Part shown: positions 18,449 to 27,421 of the stretch, one piece after another
Layout: every line of letters begins with the position of its first letter
Numbering within the stretch: position 1 is the first letter of the stretch
Assembly (NCBI GenBank): GCA_007674295.1
Contig: CM017447.1
Coordinates: 186,001-250,000 of the forward strand
Length of the DNA: 64,000 nt
Direction of reading: 5' to 3'
Source: Antonospora locustae
Taxonomy: Eukaryota; Microsporidia
Translations under genes and position numbers: made by a program
Notes under the pieces: model-generated
The model's input: the letters and a program-made list of their open reading frames with translations, nothing else
Database searches by the model: none
What the model was told of the DNA's origin: nothing

Positions 18449-21400
18449 ATGCAGAATTCGGGCAACGATGAGCTTGTAAGGCAGCTTGTGTGCAGAGGAC
18501 TTGCGCGCCAGCAGATCAGCTCCTTCAACTTTTTTGTAACAGAGGAAATTCGCAACATAGTCAAGGCTAACAGCGTGGTTGATTCGGACATAGACCGTAG
18601 CTTCTATCTCAGATACACAGACATCCGTGTTGCGAAGCCTACAATTGAGGAAAACATGGTGACCATTGATGTCTTGCCAGAGGAGTGCAGGCTGAGAGAC
18701 CTTACGTATTGTGGCAACATATACGTGGACATAGAGTACACAAAGCACAGAAAGGTGATCATAAAAAAAAACGTATTTATCGGAAAGGTGCCAATCATGC
18801 TTCGCAGCATGCTGTGCCACCTTGAAGAGAAGAGGGATGACTGTGAAACAGTGAGAGAGACCTATGGACACAGAGAGTGCCCGCTGGACATGGGAGGGTA
18901 CTTTATCGTAAAGGGTGTTGAGCGTGTCATCCTGATACAGGAGCAGCTGAGCAAGAATCGAATAATTGCGGACATTGACAATAAGGGCTGCAAGTTTACA
19001 TCTGTTACAAGCTCAACTCATGATAAAAAAAGCAAGACCAGTATCATCCTAAAAAAACGACTACTATACCTAAAAAACAACGTCTTTACAGACAGCGTCC
19101 CGGCGGTCATAGTGCTCAAGGCTCTTGGAATGGTCTCTGACTGCGAGATAGCTGAATTTGTTGGGCAAGAGGGTGCTCTTCTAGAGATGCTTGAGCCATC
19201 CTTAGAGCATGCGCTGCAGACAGGTGTTCACACACAACTGCAGGCACTAGACTTCATTTCAAAACTGACGCGCCCAAGACAAAATGTAAGCAGAATTGAC
19301 GAGGCTAGAACAATTCTCTACGAGGTTGTACTGCCAAACATTCCAAATGATGGAATTGACATGCGTAGAAAGGCTATAACGGTTGCAATCATGATTCGCG
19401 TCCTGTTGCAGGCTGAGCTGAATATGATTAGTATGGATGATATCGATTTTCTTGGCAACAAAAGATTTGAGCTTGCCGGAAACCTGCTATCCATACTGTT
19501 CGAAGACACGTTTCTGAGGTTTAACAGCGAGCTAAAGAAGTCAATCGACAAGGTCCTGAGCAAATCACAGCGAACTCAGGATCTAGATGCACTCACGTTT
19601 CTGAACCTGCAGGTCAACTTGATTTCCAACAGCTTTGTGCGAGCCATTTCTACGGGAAACTGGACGGTCAGGAGGTTCAGAATGGAGCGAGCAGGCGTAA
19701 CACAAGTTCTGTCTCGTCTTTCGTACATAGCAATGATTGGATCCATGGCCAAGATACAGTCCCAATTTGAGAAAACACGAAAAATCAGCGGCCCCCGGTC
19801 TCTACACACATCTTCATGGGGTATGCTGTGTCCTGCAGACACTCCCGAGGGTGAGTCATGCGGGCTTGTGAAGAATCTAGCCATTCTCGCAGAAATAACA
19901 ACAGACGTACCGCAGAGCGATGTCGAGCAGCTTCTGTTTCAGCTTGGCGTAAGAGATTTCAGAACGTGCTCTGGGATTGACTTTTATTCCAAGCACAGCT
20001 ACCTCATATTCCTAAACGGAACAATTGTAGGCATATGCTACAACAACAACACTCTTGTGAGAAAGTTTGTAGAGATGAGGCGGAGGGGTGTGGTAAGCCA
20101 GTTCGTCTCTGTTTACAAGAATGACGAAAAGAGGACAATCAGCATTGCAACAGATGGCGGAAGAATCTGCAGGCCGCTGATCATTGTCGAAAACGGCAGG
20201 CAAATGCTCGAACATGAGGACTTAGAGCTGCTACGCAGGCGATACAAGAACCCAGACGATCTGTTCAAGGAGGGAAAGGTGGAGTTTCTTGATGTCAACG
20301 AAGAAAACAACACAAAAATAGCCCTTAGAGAGAGCAACATATGCAGATCCACGACGCACTTGGAGATATGCGAGTACAGTATCCTAGGATGTGTTGCAGG
20401 ACTGATACCATATCCTCACCATAACCAGTCTCCAAGAAACACATACCAGTGTGCCATGGGAAAGCAAGCGATGGGGTTTGTAGCGCTGAACCAGTATCGA
20501 AGATTTGATACGCTACTGAACCTTCTTGTGTATCCGCAGAAGCCACTGGTAAGCACAAAAATCACCGACATAGTGAATTTTGAAAAGCTGCCTGCAGGAC
20601 AGAATGGCATGGTTGCTGTCATGGCGTATGCAGGGTACGACATTGAGGACGCATTGATTATAAACAAAGGCGCATTGGACAGAGGGTTTGGAAGGTGCGA
20701 GGTTTACAGGTCGTACAAGCACTCTCTCAAACGATACTCAAATGGCATGTGCGACCGAATCAGCGGAAGCAAACACAGCGATGGAGTACGTGGTCCTGGT
20801 GAAAGGGTTTTTGACGGAGACTTCTTTGTCTACAAGGAGTCACCGACAGAAGATGCAGACTTCAAATTCTCTGGCGAGCTCTACAAAAACCTGAGTCCAT
20901 CCGTAGTTGACAAAGTCATTGTGGCACGTTCAGGGGAGGATCAATTTATGGTGAAGACTTGTCTTCGACAGGTAAGACAGCCTGAGGTTGGCGACAAGTT
21001 CAGCAGCAGGCACGGTCAAAAGGGTGTGATTGGGCTGGTTGTGCCAGAGACAGACTTGCCATTCTCTGAGGACGGGCAGGTTCCAGATATAATAATGAAC
21101 CCACATGGGTTTCCGTCAAGAATGACAGTTGGAAAAATCATAGAGCTTATTTCAGGAAAAGCTGCGGTGTTCACAGGAAGACAAAGCGACGCAACAGTGT
21201 TCAGAGAAGACATTACAGAGGACCTGTCTCATATACTGATAAAACACGGATACAGTTATTGTGGAAAGGATACTTTTACAAACGGAATAACAGGCGATGT
21301 CTATGAGGGATATGTCTTTTTTGGCCCAGTGTACTACCAGAGGCTAAAGCACATGGTAGCAGACAAGATGCACGCACGATCAAGAGGCCCAAGGGCGATG

Positions 21401-21700
21401 CTGACGCGGCAGCCTACAGAGGGAAAAAGCAGAGAAGGCGGACTCAGACTGGGAGAGATGGAGCGTGATTGTCTCATAGGATACGGCGCATCAGCAATAC
21501 TCTGCGAGAGACTTATGATATCTTCGGATGTTTTCCGTGCGTACATATGCCACAGGTGTGGCATCATTGTGTACAAAAACATGTGCACGTTGTGTAAAAG
21601 AGGCGATCCCGTTCCTGTTGACATGCCATATGCATGCAAGCTCCTCTTTCAGGAGCTAATGTCAATGAACATTCTTCCAAGAATAAAACTTCAAAAGTAA
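18449..21700 (+). CDS. RET1: DNA-directed RNA polymerase III second largest subunit (RPC2)
   Basis: Second largest subunit of RNA polymerase III, which makes tRNA, 5S rRNA and small RNAs. The 1083-residue protein carries the protrusion and lobe regions (QISSFNFFV, CPLDMGGYFIVKGVERVI, LIQEQLSKNRII). It also has the fork and catalytic regions (HTSSWGMLCPADTPEGESC, YDIEDALIINK, SSRHGQKGV, MNPHGFPSRMT) and the C-terminal clamp zinc site (CHRCG ... CTLCKR). Motifs such as GNIYVDIEY and the short N-terminus point to Pol III rather than Pol II. The first in-frame ATG is at 18449, just after CACCCCAC; codons further upstream begin only with GTG. Confidence 0.96.
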   Translation: MQNSGNDELVRQLVCRGLARQQISSFNFFVTEEIRNIVKANSVVDSDIDRSFYLRYTDIRVAKPTIEENMVTIDVLPEECRLRDLTYCGNIYVDIEYTKHRKVIIKKNVFIGKVPIMLRSMLCHLEEKRDDCETVRETYGHRECPLDMGGYFIVKGVERVILIQEQLSKNRIIADIDNKGCKFTSVTSSTHDKKSKTSIILKKRLLYLKNNVFTDSVPAVIVLKALGMVSDCEIAEFVGQEGALLEMLEPSLEHALQTGVHTQLQALDFISKLTRPRQNVSRIDEARTILYEVVLPNIPNDGIDMRRKAITVAIMIRVLLQAELNMISMDDIDFLGNKRFELAGNLLSILFEDTFLRFNSELKKSIDKVLSKSQRTQDLDALTFLNLQVNLISNSFVRAISTGNWTVRRFRMERAGVTQVLSRLSYIAMIGSMAKIQSQFEKTRKISGPRSLHTSSWGMLCPADTPEGESCGLVKNLAILAEITTDVPQSDVEQLLFQLGVRDFRTCSGIDFYSKHSYLIFLNGTIVGICYNNNTLVRKFVEMRRRGVVSQFVSVYKNDEKRTISIATDGGRICRPLIIVENGRQMLEHEDLELLRRRYKNPDDLFKEGKVEFLDVNEENNTKIALRESNICRSTTHLEICEYSILGCVAGLIPYPHHNQSPRNTYQCAMGKQAMGFVALNQYRRFDTLLNLLVYPQKPLVSTKITDIVNFEKLPAGQNGMVAVMAYAGYDIEDALIINKGALDRGFGRCEVYRSYKHSLKRYSNGMCDRISGSKHSDGVRGPGERVFDGDFFVYKESPTEDADFKFSGELYKNLSPSVVDKVIVARSGEDQFMVKTCLRQVRQPEVGDKFSSRHGQKGVIGLVVPETDLPFSEDGQVPDIIMNPHGFPSRMTVGKIIELISGKAAVFTGRQSDATVFREDITEDLSHILIKHGYSYCGKDTFTNGITGDVYEGYVFFGPVYYQRLKHMVADKMHARSRGPRAMLTRQPTEGKSREGGLRLGEMERDCLIGYGASAILCERLMISSDVFRAYICHRCGIIVYKNMCTLCKRGDPVPVDMPYACKLLFQELMSMNILPRIKLQK

Positions 21701-21746
21701 GAGAAAATATAGAGCGGATGCTTTATTCATAGAATAAGTTGTAAGC

Positions 21747-23849
21747 TCACTGTTTCGCACCGAGCTCAGCAGCCCGTAGTCTCTTCTTCAGGTAGTTTTT
21801 TTGAACAACCAGGTATGCTTCAGATATCTGGTTTCTGTACCCCATTTTGTCGATCACCCTTACTGTGAGGTCAAGAAGTTCGTTGAACTCGTACATCTTG
21901 CCTGTGTCTAGTGCATGTGCATCAAGGTTTCTTAGAATCTCCTCAAGTACAACGGCACACTCGGGTCTGTATGCTTTGGATGCGTCAGCAAGGTGCGATG
22001 AGTAAATTGTCAGCATATTGTTTGCGGGAATTGTAGAGATCAGGTCTTCCTTCGCATGAATAGAAAAGTACTTGCGAAACACAGGATTTTCTGCCATATG
22101 CATTACAACAGCGTCAAGGAATCCCTCCAGCTTTGGGCTGCTGTTGTAAATATTGAACAACAACGCCTTTCTAAAGAGCTCAAAAATCATCGTAGGCTCT
22201 AGGCACCTGAAGAACCTGTATTCAAACGAGCCCAAAAACATCTCAAAAACCTCCTCATTGCTATCTAGTACAAGCTCCACGCCTTTTACTATCTCGTTTC
22301 TTTGAATGAGGTTGAACAGCTTTGTCTCCTTATTTTCCTGCACCTTGAGTAAATCAAGGTCGTTGGCAATCACAGAGGCTGCCATCTCTCTCTGCTTCAT
22401 GTCCTCGAAAATCTGCAGCTTTATCTCCTCAAAACCAGCTTCTATGACAGGCACTATGTTTTGAACCAAGACTTTTTTTGCGCAACCCACAAAGACATTC
22501 TCCTGATTTTTGAAACTTGTATCGATCTTAGACTGAAGCCTCCGTTCCATCTGTGCTATAAATTCGTTTTCAAGCCTCTCGACTATCGGTCGTATCTCCT
22601 TTTTCATCACTGCTTCCAGAATAATCCGCAGATTTTTGTTGAGCTGCTCGCTAACTTTCTCAAGCATCATTTCCATCCTTCTCTTCTCTTTGTGCTCTCT
22701 CTCTTTTTGCTCTTCCTCGTAGAAACGCATGAGCTTGTCCACAGCATTTCCCACAATGTCCTCCATTCGAATGTCCGTTCCCTGTGCATTCTGTCTCGTA
22801 GACTCTTTGTGTTTTCCATCATCTACTTGTTTTTCTGCCTCCTTTCCCTTCATGTCTAGAAATTGCTTTTTTTCTTCAATATCAGAAGCTATTTTGGCCG
22901 TGATAACAAAGACATCAATGGTGCTTTCAACTAAAATGTCAATGCTCAAGACATAGTCATCAAAGTTCAAGATCTCAACAAGCTTCAACTTGCTCTTCTG
23001 AACTTTATATATGTACACTCGATACCCTACGGAAACTGCTAGCACGCCATTTGCTCCTTTGAATGCAACAATCTCGTCCTCGTTGAAAATCACCTCGTGC
23101 ACTATGTGAATGTCCTTGCTCACAAGATACAATATCTTCTTTCTTTTCTTGGTATCCATGACAATAAGAAACTCGTCCAGCACGAGAATGTCTCTGCATG
23201 ATATTCTTGTGGAATCTTTCCTGTACGTATGAAGAAGCTGGTTTCTTATAAAGTACAGATCTGTGTTGAAAAATACAAATTTAGATATGCTCTGTGTGGA
23301 TGTAAGATCAACTGCCACAAATTTGGGAACTTTTTCTTCTCTGGTTGCTCTTGAATACTTGTGTACTTGAAAGTTTTGACTCTCTTTTGTCAGCAGATAT
23401 ATGTTTTCTTTGTTTTTCTCAACCTGAATGACATTTCTTGCAAGCACAGTAGAGAACAACTTCTCTAGACTATCCATGGCCATCTGAAAAAATAGGAGAG
23501 TGCCGTCAGACAAAATGACAAAAAGATGTAGGTCGTCTTCTTCATATATTCTCACTTGTGAAATCTCATTATCCAGCATGACTTCTCTAAACAATCCGTT
23601 TCCTTTGATGATGATAATCGTGTTTTTTGCATTTGTATATGCAGCAAAGTTCCTTGTACAACAGATGCACCCTTTGTCCATGCTTGTAAGCATGGTTCTT
23701 AGCTCTTTCAGTGCAACCTTCTTTTCCGAAGTGCTGTTGTCTGCTCCATGATTAGAGGCGCTTTTGCTGTCTTTAATTAACCTCACAAGATCAATGTCCT
23801 TTCCATCGTTTTTACTCTGCTCTATTTTTTTCATGATTTCATCCTCCAT
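21747..23849 (-). CDS. Propeller and coiled-coil protein, possibly EDC4/Ge-1-like
   Basis: A 700-residue protein I cannot name with certainty. Residues about 50-340 alternate short strands in the manner of a beta-propeller. A long charged coiled coil follows (about 360-500), then a helical C-terminal domain of about 200 residues. This order matches the mRNA-decapping scaffold EDC4/Ge-1. The helix pair around LFNLIQRNEIVKGVELVL resembles its C-terminal domain. A trafficking or cytoskeletal protein would be an alternative. The ATG at 23849 directly follows CACCCC with AAATTTTTT upstream; another ATG lies at 23873. Confidence 0.5.
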   Translation of the reverse strand: MEDEIMKKIEQSKNDGKDIDLVRLIKDSKSASNHGADNSTSEKKVALKELRTMLTSMDKGCICCTRNFAAYTNAKNTIIIIKGNGLFREVMLDNEISQVRIYEEDDLHLFVILSDGTLLFFQMAMDSLEKLFSTVLARNVIQVEKNKENIYLLTKESQNFQVHKYSRATREEKVPKFVAVDLTSTQSISKFVFFNTDLYFIRNQLLHTYRKDSTRISCRDILVLDEFLIVMDTKKRKKILYLVSKDIHIVHEVIFNEDEIVAFKGANGVLAVSVGYRVYIYKVQKSKLKLVEILNFDDYVLSIDILVESTIDVFVITAKIASDIEEKKQFLDMKGKEAEKQVDDGKHKESTRQNAQGTDIRMEDIVGNAVDKLMRFYEEEQKEREHKEKRRMEMMLEKVSEQLNKNLRIILEAVMKKEIRPIVERLENEFIAQMERRLQSKIDTSFKNQENVFVGCAKKVLVQNIVPVIEAGFEEIKLQIFEDMKQREMAASVIANDLDLLKVQENKETKLFNLIQRNEIVKGVELVLDSNEEVFEMFLGSFEYRFFRCLEPTMIFELFRKALLFNIYNSSPKLEGFLDAVVMHMAENPVFRKYFSIHAKEDLISTIPANNMLTIYSSHLADASKAYRPECAVVLEEILRNLDAHALDTGKMYEFNELLDLTVRVIDKMGYRNQISEAYLVVQKNYLKKRLRAAELGAKQ

Positions 23850-24152
23850 GGGGTGAAAAAATTTGCAATGCATCACTCGCAATACACACCTGAGTATCGT
23901 ATCCTCTTTCACTTGAAACTAGCGCTTGTTGCACATCAAGACTATGAGTATTGCGCAGAGAACTTGAAAGAGATTGTCAAGTAGAATCTGTCAATGTTGT
24001 TCTACATCCCCAGTTGTATGTACCAGGCGGCATAGCAGACTATGCTCTGCCAGAACACTGAAGAATAACACCTTCCTCTAAACTTTTATTTTTGCGTGCG
24101 ACTCAGGTCCGCAATGCTCATGACATACGTAGCATTATCAATAACTAAGGCC

Positions 24153-25850
24153 TTAGATGCTGACTGTTCGCATGTATGCATTGCTGTCGATGCAAATTGT
24201 TTTGTCAAATCTATTTAGCAGTTCATGGTTGTGCACAATCATTATGACAGTCTTATCTGCAAACGCTTCTCCAAGAACTATGTTTATAAAATCATCCCCG
24301 CTGACATTATCCAAGTTGTTGAGGGGCTCGTCAAAAAGGAATATGCATGCATTTCTCAGAAAAGCTCTTGCAAGTATGATTTTCTGCCTCATTCCACCGC
24401 TTAGAAACTCTCCTCTCTCACCAACTCTTGTGTTGTACTTGCTGGTTTGTTTCATGACCTGATCGTGTAGGTTAAGCTTCTTGGAAACGGTCTCAACGGC
24501 CTCCGGAGAGACATCAGAGCTTCCATATGTAATGTTGTAATAAATTGTGTCGTCAAAAAGAAAATTTCCTTGGGGAGCATATGAAAAAAGAGAGCGGTAT
24601 GCATCAAGATCAACTGCATCGATGGACACACCATCAATCAAAATAATTCCCGAGTACTTCTGCATGCCAAGTATCGTTTTGAAAATAGTAGACTTTCCCA
24701 GCCCGTTCTTTCCAATGAGAGCAACCTTCTCTCCCCGCCGAACCTCAAAGTTAAGATTCTGCAGAATCTTTCTCTCCTTAGCGAAAACATCTACACCTCG
24801 AAACTCTATCTTTGACTCAAAAAACTGGACGACATGCGTTACTTTGCGATTGACGTCTGCACATGCAAGATACTCAAAAGCAAGTCTTGAATTTAGCAGT
24901 GACTCTTTGATCTTTCTGTATATGGAGCCTACTTTGAACACACTCGAACTGAAGTCTTCAATTATAAGATTAAGCGCGCCTGTTTTCTTTCTCAGTTCGG
25001 TCACGTCACCTTTGTATAGCGGGTACATGTCAATGAAGACCATTACCTTAATGAGAACGAATAAAAACCTTTGACAAAACTCTAACATGTCTTCCGCCAT
25101 GCCATAATATATGTACACTTTTTCGTACTCTCTTACCTTTTCGTGGTACTTCTTGACTTCATATATCTCCATGTTGTTGCTTTTAATGACATCCACATTT
25201 AAAAACGCCTCGTAGAGAGCCTTGTCACAAGCAACCAGGCTGCTGTTTGATCTCTTCTTGTACATCAGCTTTATCTCGGTTATCTTGATGTGCAGAATCA
25301 GAATGAAGAAAAAACACAGTATAAGGATGAATATGTACCCCATTCCGATCGTTTCTTCAACAAAGCAGAGCATCAGAAGTATCTGCAAGATCTCTGCTAT
25401 GACCAGAAATGATATGTTCACAACCAGCTTTCCCATTGCTTTTGACCCGGTGTTAATAAAATATTGCACTCTTCCACTCGTGACGTCGATCTCCCTGTTT
25501 TCGCTCATTATGAGATTTTTAAATGCACGAGACGCAATATTTGCCTGCTGCTTCGCAAAAACAACGTCGTTCAAGTAGTCGTACAAGTGGTAAAAGAGAA
25601 ATTCACATGCATCGCCAAGTGTGATTATGCATACAGCTTGAAAGATGTCATTTCCTTTTTGCGCACCGTCAATACACTGCCTCTGCTTCTTGATAATATA
25701 TTTAGAATACTTGGAAAAGAATATAAAGATGATCACCGACAAAAAGTAAAGCTTCGAATGCCTTACCTCCATCAAGTAGTACCACACAGATTTGCAAATG
25801 ATTTGCAAAGATCCCACTTTTTGCGTTTTTGTCTCCATTCCCCTTTTCAT
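24153..25850 (-). CDS. Half-type ABC transporter, divergent (copy 2)
   Basis: A 565-residue half transporter with a membrane domain (about residues 20-290) and an ATP-binding domain. Motifs are Walker A GKNGLGKST (about 381-389), Q-loop YAPQG, signature LSGGMRQK, Walker B IFLFDEP with D-loop NNLD, and IVHNH for the switch region. It keeps every catalytic motif but is the most divergent of the three half transporters: the usual NYExxKxFNNE segment is changed (VDVIKSNNMEIYEVKKY). Upstream codons are open but begin with GTG, so the ATG at 25850 is used. Confidence 0.9.
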   Translation of the reverse strand: MKRGMETKTQKVGSLQIICKSVWYYLMEVRHSKLYFLSVIIFIFFSKYSKYIIKKQRQCIDGAQKGNDIFQAVCIITLGDACEFLFYHLYDYLNDVVFAKQQANIASRAFKNLIMSENREIDVTSGRVQYFINTGSKAMGKLVVNISFLVIAEILQILLMLCFVEETIGMGYIFILILCFFFILILHIKITEIKLMYKKRSNSSLVACDKALYEAFLNVDVIKSNNMEIYEVKKYHEKVREYEKVYIYYGMAEDMLEFCQRFLFVLIKVMVFIDMYPLYKGDVTELRKKTGALNLIIEDFSSSVFKVGSIYRKIKESLLNSRLAFEYLACADVNRKVTHVVQFFESKIEFRGVDVFAKERKILQNLNFEVRRGEKVALIGKNGLGKSTIFKTILGMQKYSGIILIDGVSIDAVDLDAYRSLFSYAPQGNFLFDDTIYYNITYGSSDVSPEAVETVSKKLNLHDQVMKQTSKYNTRVGERGEFLSGGMRQKIILARAFLRNACIFLFDEPLNNLDNVSGDDFINIVLGEAFADKTVIMIVHNHELLNRFDKTICIDSNAYMRTVSI

Positions 25851-25991
25851 GTTACAATTCCAATTAAGGGAACCGAATTTTTTGTAAAAGTTAGTTTTAG
25901 AAAAAAAGGAGAGAGCACTTTTTAGCCTTTGTGTAAGCCACCTTCTGCTACTGCGCACAGCCTTTCTCCTGCAAGAGAGTCATTTGCTTAA

Positions 25992-26438
25992 TCAGAGTGC
26001 TCCAACTCCAAGTATCCGCTTCATGTGCATGAAGCCAAATTTGGGGATTATAACGATGCACAGCGAGAACACACAAAGATAAAACAACACAATGTTCCAT
26101 TTGACAATGCGGCTTCCAAGCGCGAAGAGAAAACATGGGTACAGCGACATGAACATCAGTTTTCGTGGGTTGTTGACCTGCTCGCACATCTGCTCCCAAA
26201 ATGTGCACGACTTGAATCTATGGTCAAAGGGATCTCCCATTATTGCATGGAGTAGTATAAATGTCGTTATGTTGTATGTCAGAATTGTAAGTTGTATTCC
26301 TGTATTCATGTCAAAGAAAAACAAGTAGAAAAAAAGAGATCCAAGTGTGCCTATAACATGAACGGCCCAGCTTTTCCTCTGAAGAGCCCATTGTATGTTT
26401 TGAGAAAGCCCCGAGTTTTTTATTTTCTCCATTTTCAT
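25992..26438 (-). CDS. ORM1: ORMDL family sphingolipid regulator
   Basis: ORMDL proteins sit in the endoplasmic reticulum membrane and restrain serine palmitoyltransferase, the first enzyme of sphingolipid synthesis. The 148-residue protein has about four membrane segments. It also has family landmarks: NIQWALQRKSWAVHVIG near the N-terminus, FILLHAIMGDPFD, TFWEQMCEQVNNPRK in the central loop, and a C-terminal VIIPKFGFMHMKRILG. The length matches the family. It lies on the same strand as, and just upstream of, the copy 2 ABC transporter gene. Confidence 0.85.
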   Translation of the reverse strand: MKMEKIKNSGLSQNIQWALQRKSWAVHVIGTLGSLFFYLFFFDMNTGIQLTILTYNITTFILLHAIMGDPFDHRFKSCTFWEQMCEQVNNPRKLMFMSLYPCFLFALGSRIVKWNIVLFYLCVFSLCIVIIPKFGFMHMKRILGVGAL

Positions 26439-26641
26439 CACTATCTATGTCACAGTTGTTGAATTATGGAAATCGCAACACCAACCATCTTGTACATAGT
26501 GTCCAGTAATGTACGTGAAACGCATTTCAAAACTATGTTGTTAGCAGAGTGCCAGAATTGAGCAAGAAGATGGTGCCGTCCTGATAAGGAATCACATTGC
26601 TCCTCTGTGTTTGCCTTGCTTAGAATCGACTTGAGTTATGC

Positions 26642-27403
26642 ATGAATTACAAGGTGATGGAATTTACGCTTGAGTACAGGATACCAGAGAAGAGCTATTT
26701 TGTCGACAGGAGACGCGGCAAAGAATCTATGACAAAGCAGGCCCTCGATATTCTCTTTATGGGACGCCAAAAGCGCTCCTCTTTTGTTGCGTTTTGTACG
26801 ATGCAAAATGAGACGCACGCTCCTGTAGCAAAGCATGTAACTACCTGTATGGAATACAGCAGGCCATGCTTTGTGTTTCCGCCCTGTGGAAAGTACTGTA
26901 AAGACCAACGCAGAAAGCCCCTGCAATTCTTCAAGGAAGTCGACAACTTCTTTACATTTTCGAGAAAAAGAACATTGGAAACAAGTCCGACTTTCATTTC
27001 AAAAAAGCCTCTTGCGAATGTCGATCCTAAGATGAATACACCTACAGTCACTGTATTCAGAGAAGCAAGACCACATATAGCAGGTACGTTGTTTCCAATA
27101 GCTCTATCATCAAGCTCCTCCTACGATGGAGATAGCGACATAACTATCGAGATAAACATGAATAACATGCATGGTTTTGAAAGGGATATTTTGAAACTGG
27201 GCGAGTTTTATAGTATAAGCGAAACATCAGAAAGCGGCTCGTGGATACTGAACATCAACAGACTTGTGAGCCTTTCCACAAAAAAATGCAATGCATTCAA
27301 AAAAAACGTTATATTTAGGCCGGAAGCGTACAAGTCGCTTTCTGATGAAAGATTGTTCATAGCCGTCCAAAACATTGTGAAAAAGCACTTCTCAGCACAC
27401 TAG
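26642..27403 (+). CDS. Hypothetical protein, 253 residues
   Basis: I do not recognise this protein. It has no signal peptide or membrane segment. It has a serine-rich low-complexity stretch near residue 160 and a C-terminal part of mixed strands and helices that ends in a basic helix (VQNIVKKHFSAH). It converges on the Rho GEF gene with only 18 bases between stop codons. Confidence 0.55.
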   Translation: MNYKVMEFTLEYRIPEKSYFVDRRRGKESMTKQALDILFMGRQKRSSFVAFCTMQNETHAPVAKHVTTCMEYSRPCFVFPPCGKYCKDQRRKPLQFFKEVDNFFTFSRKRTLETSPTFISKKPLANVDPKMNTPTVTVFREARPHIAGTLFPIALSSSSSYDGDSDITIEINMNNMHGFERDILKLGEFYSISETSESGSWILNINRLVSLSTKKCNAFKKNVIFRPEAYKSLSDERLFIAVQNIVKKHFSAH

Positions 27404-27421
27404 TTAAGTTCGCGTCTCTGC

